Assembly: GCF_002177135.1 (NCBI RefSeq) | Contig: NZ_MWPH01000002.1 | Span: 1,054,001 to 1,118,000, forward strand | Source of the DNA: Natronolimnobius baerhuensis | GTDB lineage: Archaea > Halobacteriota > Halobacteria > Halobacteriales > Natrialbaceae | DNA length: 64,000 nt | Direction of reading: 5' to 3' | Shown: in pieces, positions 53,213 to 62,030 of the stretch | Numbering within the stretch: position 1 is the stretch's first letter | Layout of the letters: each line of letters opens with the position of its first letter | Position numbers and translations under genes: made by a program | The notes under the pieces: generated by a model | Told to the model about the DNA's origin: nothing | The model's database searches: none | What the model saw: the letters and a program-made list of their open reading frames with translations, nothing else

Positions 53213-54274
53213 TCAGATATCGACGGCGAACGGCGCGAACTCGCTGGCGCGATTCGCGAACCCGCCAAGCAGTGTCGCCACGTCCTCGAGGTCGTCGGTG
53301 TCGATCACCTCGACGGGGGTGTGCATGTACCGGTTCGGAACGGAGACGACCTGCGATGGGATCCCACCCGCTGCAGTGAAGAAGCCATCTGCATCCGTGC
53401 CCGTCCCGAGACCGAGCGCCTCGAGTTGCACATCGATCTCGCGGTCGGCGGCGACCGAACGCAATGCCTCGAAGAGCACGGGATGATTCGAACTGCCGCG
53501 GCCGAGCGCCGGTCCACCGCCGAGTTCCATCTGACTCGTCTTCTCACTCGGTGCGGAGGGATAGTCGACTGCGTGCCCGACGTCGACGACCACGACGGCA
53601 TCCGGCTCGAGATCGAACCCGACCATCTTCGCACCCTCGCGGCCGACCTCCTCCTGAACGGTTGAGACGGCGTAGACGGTCGCCTCGGTATCGTTCTCGA
53701 CCGCATTTCGAAAGCCCTCGGCAGCGGCCCACGTCCCGACTCGATTGTCGAGTCCGCGGGCGGCCAAGCGCGTCTCCGAGAGCCACGAAACCGTCGATGA
53801 GAACGTGATGGGGTCACCGATCTCGAGGCGCTCGCTCGCTTCAGTCTCACTTTCGGCGCCGATGTCGATCCAGAGGTCTGAGATCTCTGGGTCGTCGTCG
53901 CTCTCGTCACGAAGGTGGATCGCGGTCTGTCCGACGACCCCCTCGACGGGGCCGTCTGCGGCGTGAATCGTGACGTGTTGGCCCTGCGAGACCGACGGGT
54001 CGCTGCCGCCGATGCGGCCCGGTCGAACGAAGCCGTCGTCATCGATAGAGCGGACGATAAAGCCGATTTCATCGGCATGTCCCGTCAGGACGACCTCGGG
54101 TGCGTCGGGATCGCCCTCGTGGACGGCGATGGCGTTCCCGTACGCGTCCGTCCGCACGTCGTCCGCGAACTGGTCGACGTAGTCCAGCCAGACGCGCTGA
54201 CCGCGAGTTTCGTACCCTGATGGCGAGGGCGTCTCGAGCAGTTCGACGAGGAAGTCACGTGACGAAGCGTTCAT
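53213..54274 (-). CDS. M42-family metal-dependent aminopeptidase
   Basis: The product is 353 residues. The metal ligands and catalytic residues of M42 are visible: GHADEIGF, ARGLDNRVG (bridging Asp), STVQEEVGREGA (catalytic Glu-Glu), VVVDVGHA and the late NRYMHTPVEV His. M42 peptidases form dodecameric tetrahedral complexes that remove N-terminal residues from peptides after the proteasome. Length is normal. It is a single gene. Confidence 0.93.
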   Translation of the reverse strand: MNASSRDFLVELLETPSPSGYETRGQRVWLDYVDQFADDVRTDAYGNAIAVHEGDPDAPEVVLTGHADEIGFIVRSIDDDGFVRPGRIGGSDPSVSQGQHVTIHAADGPVEGVVGQTAIHLRDESDDDPEISDLWIDIGAESETEASERLEIGDPITFSSTVSWLSETRLAARGLDNRVGTWAAAEGFRNAVENDTEATVYAVSTVQEEVGREGAKMVGFDLEPDAVVVVDVGHAVDYPSAPSEKTSQMELGGGPALGRGSSNHPVLFEALRSVAADREIDVQLEALGLGTGTDADGFFTAAGGIPSQVVSVPNRYMHTPVEVIDTDDLEDVATLLGGFANRASEFAPFAVDI

Positions 54275-54371
54275 GGTCCATCCTTGCGGACAGCGTGTCG
54301 AATACGTGACGGTTCAAAACAGCAGTAGCTGACTGTCAGTGCAAAAAATCGAGTCGGTTCGGAAGCGCCGA

Positions 54372-56345
54372 TCAGTCGTCAGCCGGCGCCGCACCGGAGC
54401 CGCTCTCTTCGGCCTGTGCTTTCGTCCAGGCGAGTTTGCCACCGGCGGCGAGGATGTCGCGTTCGCGCTCGGAGGCGTCGAGGGTTGCGGTGTACTCCTC
54501 ACCGTTGACTTCGACCGTGAACTCCTCCTGCCCGGAGGTGACGGCCTCGTAGACGTCGTCGACGATTTCGATCTCGTCGCCCTGATCGATGTCGTCGTAG
54601 GTGTCTTCGTCAATCGTCAGCGGGACGATACCGAAGTTAAAGAGGTTCGCGCGGTGGATCCGAGCGAAACTCTGTGCGAGGACGCCCTCGATGCCGAGAT
54701 ACATCGGACACATCGCGGCGTGCTCTCGAGAGGAGCCCTGTCCGTAGTTCTCGCCAGCGACGAGGAAGCCGCCGTCGGCGTTGGCCGCGCGCTCGGCGAA
54801 GGTGTCGTCGACGCGCGAGAGGGTGAACTCGGAGAGTTTGTCGATGTTCGACCGGTACATCAGGATGTCCTGCGTCGCAGGGATGATGTGGTCGGTCGTG
54901 ATGTTGTCCGTCATCTTGAGGAGCGCGTCGCCCTCGATATCGGTGCCAAGTTGGTCTTTCAGCGGTACGTCGCCGATGTTCGGCCCCTTGATGAGTTCGT
55001 CGTCGACGGCCTCCTCAGGCGTGATGAGGTCCGTCTTCGAGCCGTCGTACTCGTCAGGAAGCTCGACGCCGGGCGCCTCGAGGTCGCCGACTTCGTCTGC
55101 CAGATTTCGTGGATCGATGATTTCGCCCTTGAGCGACGCCGCGGCGGCGACCTCTGGCGAGCAGAGGTAGACGTTGTCGTCTTCGATCCCGGATCGACCC
55201 TCGAAGTTACGGTTGAAGGTTCGCAGCGAAACGGAGTCCGAAGCCGGAACGTGACCGATGCCGATACAGGCACCGCACGTCGCCTCAGAGAAGTTGACGC
55301 CAGCGGCCATCATCTCCGCGACCCAGCCCTCACGGGCGAGCATCTCGGAGGCCTGCTTGGAACCGGGCGCAACAATCGTCTCGGTCTCCATCGAAGTCTC
55401 GCGACCCTCGAGCATCTTGGCAACGGGGAGGATGTCCTCGTAGCCGCCGTTCGTACAGGAGCCGACGATGACCTGCTCGACGGATTCGCCTTCGACTTCG
55501 CTGACGGGAACGACCTTGTCCGGCATCGACGGCTGTGCAATCAGTGGCTCGAGGTCCGAGAGGTCGACGACGATCTCGTCGTCGTACTCGGCGTCGTCGT
55601 CGGGCTGGAGCTCGACGTACTCGTCGCCGCGACCGACACGCTCGAGGTAATCTTCGGTCTGGTGGTCGGTTGGGAAGATCGACGTCGTCGCGCCGAGTTC
55701 GGTTCCCATGTTGGTGATCGTCATCCGCTCAGGTGCGGTGAGCGACTCGACGCCGGGGCCGGTGTACTCGAGAATCTTGCCGACGCCGCCCTTGACGCTC
55801 AGGCGTCGCAGCAGCTCCAAGATGACGTCCTTCGCGGTGGCCCACTCGGGGAGTTCGCCCTCGAGACGGACGCTGACGATCTCTGGCATCTCAATATAGT
55901 ACGGTGCGCCGCCCATGGCGACGGTGACGTCGATGCCGCCGGAGCCGATGGCGAGTTCGCCGATTCCGCCGGGGGTTGGCGTGTGACTGTCCGAGCCGAG
56001 CAGCGTCTTGCCGGGCGCGGCGAAGTTTTCGCGGTGAACGTTGTGACAGATACCGTTGCCGGGGCGAGAGAAATGTGCCCCGTAGGTACCGGCTGCAGAA
56101 CGCAGGAAACGGTGGTCGTCGGTGTTTTTAAAGTCGAATTGATACGTCTGGTGGTCGCAGTACTGGGCTGCGATCTCAGTCTGGACTTCGTCCAGTCCCA
56201 TCGCTTCGAACTGAAGCCAAACCATCGTCCCAGTCGTGTCCTGAGTCAGGACCTGGTCGATCTCGATCCCGATTTCCTCGCCAGTTTCGAGTTCGCCCTC
56301 GACGAGGTGGTCGTCAAGTACCTTTTCGGTGAGAGTCTGTCCCAT
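54372..56345 (-). CDS. acn: aconitate hydratase
   Basis: The product is 657 residues. Fe-S ligands are in GSCTNGG and ATCGACIGIGH. The active-site segments GSDSHTPTPGGIGELAIGSG and, in the swivel domain, AGENYGQGSSREHAAM are intact. It isomerises citrate to isocitrate in the TCA cycle. The length is near that of the short prokaryotic aconitases. The opposite strand is also open for 685 codons, but that frame is an antisense artefact of high GC. An AT-poor 285-base gap separates it from the next gene. Confidence 0.97.
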   Translation of the reverse strand: MGQTLTEKVLDDHLVEGELETGEEIGIEIDQVLTQDTTGTMVWLQFEAMGLDEVQTEIAAQYCDHQTYQFDFKNTDDHRFLRSAAGTYGAHFSRPGNGICHNVHRENFAAPGKTLLGSDSHTPTPGGIGELAIGSGGIDVTVAMGGAPYYIEMPEIVSVRLEGELPEWATAKDVILELLRRLSVKGGVGKILEYTGPGVESLTAPERMTITNMGTELGATTSIFPTDHQTEDYLERVGRGDEYVELQPDDDAEYDDEIVVDLSDLEPLIAQPSMPDKVVPVSEVEGESVEQVIVGSCTNGGYEDILPVAKMLEGRETSMETETIVAPGSKQASEMLAREGWVAEMMAAGVNFSEATCGACIGIGHVPASDSVSLRTFNRNFEGRSGIEDDNVYLCSPEVAAAASLKGEIIDPRNLADEVGDLEAPGVELPDEYDGSKTDLITPEEAVDDELIKGPNIGDVPLKDQLGTDIEGDALLKMTDNITTDHIIPATQDILMYRSNIDKLSEFTLSRVDDTFAERAANADGGFLVAGENYGQGSSREHAAMCPMYLGIEGVLAQSFARIHRANLFNFGIVPLTIDEDTYDDIDQGDEIEIVDDVYEAVTSGQEEFTVEVNGEEYTATLDASERERDILAAGGKLAWTKAQAEESGSGAAPADD

Positions 56346-56630
56346 AGCACCCAGAAATGCGCTTTCCGGCGTGATAAATCCAGCGTGTTACTATGAGGAT
56401 TGACCGTGTCAAACCCGTCCGCGGCGGGATTGTCTGCGCGTTACGCGCCCCAGAGGTGGACATTCATCCAATTTTATGTCTCGAGAACAGACTCGAGTGG
56501 ACAGTTGTATGATTGATGTATGATCGCTGCTGCCGTCGGAATCGAGGGAAACAACAGGCGGGACGCCTCGAGCGTGACCACAGGGACGAACGAACACGCT
56601 TTTTTAGCATCCATCCCGTCGGCTACGGAC

Positions 56631-57113
56631 ATGTTCCGTTCCGGTGCGTTCGTCGCGGACCACATCTCCCCGACGAGCGACGAGCAAGTCCAACCCAATG
56701 GGGTCGATTTGACCCTTGATATCGTCTTCGAACAACTCGAGCCAGGGCGCATCGACCGCGACGGCAAAGACATCGGTGAGCGCGTTGCCCGCCCACTCGA
56801 GGAACTCGAGAAGAAAGACCCAGATACGTACTACCTCCCGAAAGGTGCCTACGTCGCTCGCTACGGCGAGCGCATCGAGATTCCGGAGGGCCACGTCGGC
56901 TTTGTCTACCCGCGCTCGTCGCTGATGCGCAACTCGTGTATGCTGAACACCGCCGTCTGGGACGCCGGCTACGAGGGCCGCGGCGAGGGCCTCCTCCAGG
57001 TTCATCACGACATCCAGATCGAACGCGGCGCGCGAATCGCCCAGATCGTATTCGCTGAAGCGAGCCACGACGACGTCTACGACGGCAGCTATCAGGGCGA
57101 GAATCTCGAGTAA
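56631..57113 (+). CDS. dCTP deaminase / dUTPase-family protein
   Basis: The product is 160 residues from the ATG of MFRSGAFV; upstream in-frame codons are unlikely. The family motifs are QPNGVDLTLD, the nucleotide-binding YPRSSLMRNSCMLNTAVWDA and GYEGRGEGLLQVHHD. The fold makes a trimer that deaminates dCTP or hydrolyses dUTP to keep uracil out of DNA; sequence alone does not decide between them. The short archaeal form is usual. The 285 bases before it (56346-56630) contain no gene on the plus strand. Confidence 0.9.
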   Translation: MFRSGAFVADHISPTSDEQVQPNGVDLTLDIVFEQLEPGRIDRDGKDIGERVARPLEELEKKDPDTYYLPKGAYVARYGERIEIPEGHVGFVYPRSSLMRNSCMLNTAVWDAGYEGRGEGLLQVHHDIQIERGARIAQIVFAEASHDDVYDGSYQGENLE

Positions 57114-57192
57114 GGTGGCCGGTGACCCCAAGGGCGAGCACTCGAGTTTTTGCCCTTCGGCCCGAATGGACTGGTATGACTGGTGATCGGCC

Positions 57193-57753
57193 ATGATGGC
57201 GACGACACACGTTTTCGCTGCCCTTGCCGTCGTCGCGCCGGTCGCCTACGCCGCCCCCGAGTTGGCAACGCCGCTCGCTGTCGGCGCGCTCCTTGGCGGA
57301 CTCGCGCCCGACTTCGACTTGCCACTCGAGCATCGGCGCACCTTTCACTTCCCGATTCTCGGTCTCGCAGCCGCCGCGCTGGCCGTTGCAGTCGCCGCGA
57401 TTGCACCCTCGAGTCTCACCGCCGGCGTGGCGGCGTTCGCTGTCGGAGCCTGGCTCCACGCCGCAAGCGACGCACTCGGCGGCGGACCAGAGATGGACCC
57501 GTGGAACGGTCGGACCGAGCGCGCGGTGTACGATCACGTCCACGGACGCTGGATTCGCCCCCGGCGCTGGATTCGCTACGACGGCGCGCCCGAAGACGCC
57601 GCGCTGGCGGTTGCGCTCGCGGTTCCCGCACTGGTGGTCTTCGACGGCTGGCTTACTGCGCTCGTCCTCGGTGGCGTTGCCATCTCCGTGGGCTACGCGC
57701 TGGTTCGACGCCGCGTCGTCGACTGGACCGGCGAGTGGGACTGGCTCGAGTAG
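57193..57753 (+). CDS. membrane-bound metal-dependent hydrolase (YdjM/DUF457-like)
   Basis: The product is 186 residues with about four membrane helices. It has the family's His/Asp motifs: TTHVFAALA near the N terminus, LGGLAPDFDLPLEHRRTFHF and GAWLHAASDALGGGPE. YdjM-like proteins are putative metal-dependent membrane hydrolases. A second ATG one codon later is an alternative start. Confidence 0.8.
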   Translation: MMATTHVFAALAVVAPVAYAAPELATPLAVGALLGGLAPDFDLPLEHRRTFHFPILGLAAAALAVAVAAIAPSSLTAGVAAFAVGAWLHAASDALGGGPEMDPWNGRTERAVYDHVHGRWIRPRRWIRYDGAPEDAALAVALAVPALVVFDGWLTALVLGGVAISVGYALVRRRVVDWTGEWDWLE

Positions 57754-57828
57754 CTGGACCCCTCAATCGCAGGGACACATACAGACGCGAGTCGGAACGC
57801 TGATACCATCAGTGTCCGAGACACTCGT

Positions 57829-58293
57829 ATGGTCGATACGTTCCTCGCGCAGACAACACACCTGGTGTTTGCCGCGATCTGGGCCGGCAGCGTCTTTTAC
57901 GTCGCATTTGTCGTCCTGCCACTCGCCCGTGACGGCGAGTTCAACTCGACGAAACCGCTCGAGGTTATATCTGGAAAACTAACGATGATTTCGCGCGTGA
58001 GTGCGCTCGTGTTGTTACTCTCCGGCGGCCACCTCGCTGGGACGAGATACACGACTGAACGGCTCGTCGAGACGACGAACGGCCAACTCGTTATCCTGAT
58101 GGTCGTTCTCTGGCTCGTCCTCGCCGCACTCGTCGAAGTCGGAGCCAAGCGCTTCGAGTCGGGCCTCAATGGAAAGAAATTGCGCGAACCGGCGGCGAAC
58201 GCGCTGGGACTGTACCGTCTGGCAGCCGTCGTCGCAATTGCACTACTCGTCGTTGCCGGAGCGATTACGACGAATCTCGCGGCAGTGGTGTAG
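57829..58293 (+). CDS. CopD-like four-helix membrane protein
   Basis: The product is 154 residues with four membrane helices (about 10-31, 52-70, 85-105 and 130-150). The first helix contains THLVFAAIWAGSVFYVAFVV, close to the 'H..A...W.G...F' pattern of CopD-family proteins. These are found in copper handling and some b-type cytochromes. The role here is unknown. The 254 bases after it (58294-58547) contain only a TATA-like ATACTTAATGG at about 58517 for the next gene. Confidence 0.65.
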   Translation: MVDTFLAQTTHLVFAAIWAGSVFYVAFVVLPLARDGEFNSTKPLEVISGKLTMISRVSALVLLLSGGHLAGTRYTTERLVETTNGQLVILMVVLWLVLAALVEVGAKRFESGLNGKKLREPAANALGLYRLAAVVAIALLVVAGAITTNLAAVV

Positions 58294-58547
58294 CCGAATC
58301 GACCCGAACGACGCTCGAGGTGACTGGAATAGTACTCGTGTCGGTTCTACGTTGTTTTGGCAGCGAAAACGAGCATGAGCCATACTGTCACCGTGTCAGT
58401 CCAGCAGGTACAGGCCTCATAGGTCAACTACTCTGACGTGAGTGAGGTTCTCGAGTTACGAAGTGATCTTCCACATAGTTGTCACCCAGCCATAGAAACC
58501 GGACATTCTTGCGAAAGATACTTAATGGGTTACTGTAACGTACTCCC

Positions 58548-58985
58548 ATGATGCTCAGGGGAAAAGACGTTGCACTCTCGTTGCTCGCAGTTGGCACGGC
58601 CGCCGCCGCGGGCTACGTACTTCGGTCCGAGCACTCACAGCCGACCGCCGCGCACTCGAAAGCAGACCTCGGCGCACGAATCATCGAGTCACACGACGTC
58701 CCCAGTGGCGCAACCGTCGTCGAGGCCTCCTCCCAGCGACTCGACGACATTCCGGGCGCACGCCGCGCGCTCAAACGTGCGATCAGAAACGACGCTCGAG
58801 AGGAGTGGGAACACGTCACCCTCGAGCGCGAGGGTGCCTGGTCGGTCGTCGATGCCGTTCGCAGTTCGCTGCCGTACTACGACGGCAGTGGGACGGAGTA
58901 CAACGGCGTCTATGTTCGGTATCGTGACCAGGTCGTCGTACTCGATGCGATTGGCTGGGCGCATCTGCAGGAGCCACTGCAGTAA
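58548..58985 (+). CDS. exported or membrane-anchored protein of unknown function
   Basis: The product is 145 residues. An N-terminal hydrophobic segment (LSLLAVGTAAAAGYVL, about 10-25) is a signal or anchor without twin Arg. The rest is soluble (ASSQRLDDIPGARRALKRAI; YYDGSGTEYNGVYVRYRDQV). It has its own TATA-like box about 25-30 bases upstream. No family is recognised. Confidence 0.65.
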   Translation: MMLRGKDVALSLLAVGTAAAAGYVLRSEHSQPTAAHSKADLGARIIESHDVPSGATVVEASSQRLDDIPGARRALKRAIRNDAREEWEHVTLEREGAWSVVDAVRSSLPYYDGSGTEYNGVYVRYRDQVVVLDAIGWAHLQEPLQ

Positions 58986-59118
58986 CTGCCAGTCGCGCTC
59001 TGTCGATTTCGCTCTCGCCCTCGAGCGGACGAACCTTCTCTTTCACCCGCACACAGCCAACCGTTCTCCGCCACGGTGAATCACAACCACTACCTCCCAG
59101 CCCCGCAGAGGGGGTCGT

Positions 59119-60018
59119 ATGCAACTGGGCGTAATCGGACTCGGACGGATGGGACAGATCGTCGTCGACCGAACTCTCGAGGCAGGCCACGACGTCGTTG
59201 CCTTCGACCTCGATGCAGAAGCCGTTGCGACTGCGGCTGATGCCGGCGCGACGGCCGCAGACTCACTCGAGGACCTCCTCGAGCGCCTCGGCGACGAAAA
59301 GCGCATCTGGCTAATGGTCCCCGCAGGCAAGGCAGTCGACGTCACACTCGAGGAACTCGAGCCGCACCTCGACAGCGACGACGTGGTCATCGACGGCGGA
59401 AACTCCTACTTCGAGGACTCCGTGCGACGAGCGGAGGCCTGCCCCGCGGCGTATCTCGACTGTGGCACGTCCGGCGGTCCGGCGAGTGCGGAGTTTGGCT
59501 TCTCGCTCATGGTCGGCGGTCCCGAGTGGGCCTACGAGGAGTGTGTCCCCGTCTTCGACGTCGTCGCGACTGGACCGGACGGCCACGAGCGTATGGGTCC
59601 CGCAGGCTCGGGCCACTACGTGAAGATGATCCACAACGGCGTCGAGTACGCCCTGATGCAGACCTACGGCGAAGGCTTCGAACTCCTCCACGAGGGCCGC
59701 TACGATCTCGACCTCGAGAACGTCGCCTCAGTCTGGAACAACGGTGCGGTAATTCGCTCGTGGCTCCTCGAACTCTGCGAGGAAGCGTTCCGTGAGGAGG
59801 GCTCGGATCTGGGCGATGTCGCAGACCGGATCGAAGGCGGCTCGACCGGCACCTGGACGGTTCAGGAAGCTCTCGAGCAAGAGGTTCCTCTGCCGCTCAT
59901 CTACACGGCGTTGTCTGAGCGATTCGGCTCTCGAGCGGACGACGGACGGTTCTCGCGGCGGCTGGCGAACCGGCTGCGGTACGGCTTCGGTCGCCACGAA
60001 GTTCCACGACGCGAGTAG
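59119..60018 (+). CDS. gndA: 6-phosphogluconate dehydrogenase, short decarboxylating form
   Basis: The product is 299 residues. The Rossmann motif is GVIGLGRMGQ. Substrate and catalytic segments are DGGNSYFEDSVRRAE, DCGTSGGPAS, GPAGSGHYVKMIHNGVEYA (catalytic Lys) and GGSTGTWTVQEA. It oxidises 6-phosphogluconate to ribulose 5-phosphate with CO2 release, the route to pentoses in haloarchaea. The 300-residue length is the short type. Confidence 0.95.
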   Translation: MQLGVIGLGRMGQIVVDRTLEAGHDVVAFDLDAEAVATAADAGATAADSLEDLLERLGDEKRIWLMVPAGKAVDVTLEELEPHLDSDDVVIDGGNSYFEDSVRRAEACPAAYLDCGTSGGPASAEFGFSLMVGGPEWAYEECVPVFDVVATGPDGHERMGPAGSGHYVKMIHNGVEYALMQTYGEGFELLHEGRYDLDLENVASVWNNGAVIRSWLLELCEEAFREEGSDLGDVADRIEGGSTGTWTVQEALEQEVPLPLIYTALSERFGSRADDGRFSRRLANRLRYGFGRHEVPRRE

Positions 60019-60380
60019 CCGAACTGTCTCACTGTCTCGTTTTGCTCACTGTTCTCCCTCGAGTACGTGTCACCACTGGGTGAGAGACACCACTGTTGCA
60101 AGTGAAGCAGCAAGGAGAGGGGGAGGGGGTCAGGACTGAGAGCGTTGAGGAATTCATCGAGGAACTGCGGAAGTAGATGAACGGGTCGGCAAACGGCCTG
60201 TAGACAGAGATTGTGTGTTTGGCCCCTTCGAGAGATTTGTCAGCGCTTTAGATGAAATTCTGCACTGTTATTCACTAGTCCGTTCTCACAAACAGGTTCA
60301 CATGAAAGAGTGGTGTGTCTGAGTTCACTTGTATCAGATGAAAACATGGTTTTAAATAGTATATCTCTCTTGGTAGAGAT
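60019..60380. other. upstream part of a probable replication origin
   Basis: These 362 bases contain two 20-bp origin boxes: 60087-60106 (minus strand, TTCACTTGCAACAGTGGTGT) and 60297-60316 (plus, TTCACATGAAAGAGTGGTGT). A half-box TTCACTTG is at 60324. AT content rises to the right, ending in TTTTAAATAG at about 60350, the probable TATA box of orc1/cdc6. There is no gene. The box next to the promoter suggests that the Orc protein represses itself. Confidence 0.6.
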
Positions 60381-61607
60381 ATGCCGCGGTTCGAGCGGAA
60401 GCAGAATATCTTCCGAAACAAGGATGCGCTGGGGGAGTCGTACCAACCGGAACGGATCGAAGAACGGGACGAAGAGATCGAGGCGTACATGGACGCGCTT
60501 CAACCGATCATCGACGGCTGGGAGCCGAACAACGTCTTTCTCTACGGCAACACCGGTGTCGGAAAGACCGCCGTCACCGACTACCTGCTTGATGTGCTCC
60601 AGGAAGACGCCACCGAGTACGACGACATCGATCTCTCCGTCCTTAGCGTCAACTGCAAAACCCTGAACTCCTCCTATCAGGTCGCAATCGAACTCGTCAA
60701 CACGCTTCGCCCCGACGGCGCAGAGATCAGCACGACCGGCTACCCCCAACAGACTGTTTTCAAAAAACTCTACAGCGAACTCGAGGCCCTGGGCGGAACG
60801 GTTGTCATCGTCCTCGACGAAATCGACTCAATCGGTGACCGTGACGCACTCCTGTACGAACTCCCCCGCGCTCGCTCGAACGGCTACCTCGAGTCGGCAA
60901 AAGTCGGGCTCATCGGAATCAGTAACGACTTCAAATTCCGCGAACAACTCGATCCGCGGGTCCAAGATACGCTCTGTGAACGCGAACTGCAGTTTCCACC
61001 GTACGAAGCCTCCGAACTCACGAACATCCTCGAGTCGCGGGCAACCGTCGCAATCGCTGACGGCAGTTACGACAGCGGCGTCCTGAATCTCTGTGCAGCA
61101 CTCGCCGCTCGAGACAGCGGGAGTGCGCGACAGGCCCTCGACTTGCTGCGGCTCGCCGGCGAGGTCGCAGAGAACAACGACGAGGAGGTCATCGCGGAGA
61201 CACACGTCGATCAGGCGCGCTCGAAACTCGAGCAAGAACGCGTCGAAGAGGGCATGCGCGAGTTGACGACGCACGGGCGACTCGCCTTGCTCGCCGTCGT
61301 CTCGAAAGCCGCCAAAGAGTCGACACCCTGCCGAACACGGGAACTGTATCAGGAGTACGAGACGCTCTGTAAATCCTCGGGAACGGACTCGCTCGCCCAG
61401 CGGTCGGTTCATAATCACCTCTCGGATCTCCGGATGCTCGGCATCCTCTCGGCGAAAGAGAATCGCAGCGGCTCTCGCGGGAACTACTACAGCTACGAAC
61501 TCGACGTGCCGTTCTCGAGTGCGGTCGACGCGATGGCCGACGTGCTCTATCTCGACGACGAAATCGAGACGATCCGAGAAATCGCCCGGATGAACGGCGT
61601 GGCTTGA
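60381..61607 (+). CDS. orc1/cdc6: Orc1/Cdc6 replication initiator
   Basis: The product is 408 residues. AAA+ features are Walker A GNTGVGKT (56-63), Walker B VVIVLDEID (141-149) and sensor 1 IGISNDFKFRE. Arginine-rich sensor 2 (RDSGSARQALDLLRLA) and a C-terminal winged helix (QRSVHNHLSDLRMLGILSAK) follow. Orc1/Cdc6 binds origin boxes and loads the MCM helicase. Seven matching 20-bp boxes flank this gene, so it probably serves its own origin. Haloarchaea carry many orc paralogues with different boxes. Confidence 0.96.
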   Translation: MPRFERKQNIFRNKDALGESYQPERIEERDEEIEAYMDALQPIIDGWEPNNVFLYGNTGVGKTAVTDYLLDVLQEDATEYDDIDLSVLSVNCKTLNSSYQVAIELVNTLRPDGAEISTTGYPQQTVFKKLYSELEALGGTVVIVLDEIDSIGDRDALLYELPRARSNGYLESAKVGLIGISNDFKFREQLDPRVQDTLCERELQFPPYEASELTNILESRATVAIADGSYDSGVLNLCAALAARDSGSARQALDLLRLAGEVAENNDEEVIAETHVDQARSKLEQERVEEGMRELTTHGRLALLAVVSKAAKESTPCRTRELYQEYETLCKSSGTDSLAQRSVHNHLSDLRMLGILSAKENRSGSRGNYYSYELDVPFSSAVDAMADVLYLDDEIETIREIARMNGVA

Positions 61608-61679
61608 TACTGCCGGACAGTGGTAGAGTTTCGACCAAACGGGGGTCGAAACTCTGTACTGACTGTTGTCCAGTAGTAT
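61607..61679. repeat. palindromic MITE-like element, copy 2 (73 bp)
   Basis: The ends are ATACTGCCGGACA and TGTCCAGTAGTAT. The inner hairpin is a perfect 11-bp stem GAGTTTCGACC / GGTCGAAACTC around AAACGGG. The first base overlaps the stop codon of orc1/cdc6. It is related to the copy at 52145-52224, with the same ends and the same inner GACC...GGTC. It may now serve as a terminator between the initiator gene and the origin boxes. Confidence 0.6.
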
Positions 61680-61731
61680 GAGAACGCGAGTACTCTCACT
61701 CGAGACATCTCACAGTCCGTCACGTATCACC

Positions 61732-61952
61732 ACACCACTATTTCGAGTGAACAGACAAGCGTTACCACCACGCTCGCAGCCATATTCACTTGCAAGAGTG
61801 GTGTGGGACAGGTATCGAGCAGGCACCTGTGATCGTCAGAACCACACAAAGCTCCACCGACGACGACCAGGTGCATTCACGTGCAATGGTGGTGTGGGAA
61901 CTTCACATGCAGAGGTGGTGTCCCGTGAACAGTTCACATGAAACGGTGGTGT
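61732..61952. repeat. five origin recognition boxes downstream of orc1/cdc6
   Basis: Copies are at 61732-61751 (minus strand), 61785-61804, 61876-61895, 61902-61921 and 61933-61952 (all plus). The consensus with the two upstream copies is TTCACNTGNAANNGTGGTGT. The last three are 26 and 31 bases apart. No gene lies in 61608-62030, and the remaining bases show nothing else. The opposite orientation of the first and later boxes is typical of origin regions. Confidence 0.7.
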
Positions 61953-62030
61953 GGTCTGGACGAATTCGGTGTTTTGTCTCACAACGCATCCGACTCGAGG
62001 CAGACTCACCAAACGAAATCGAACACAGTC

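Noticed and set aside
54339-56396. 685-codon open frame on the plus strand
   Set aside because: It is antisense to the aconitase gene, whose motifs are complete; the open frame follows from GC-rich third positions.
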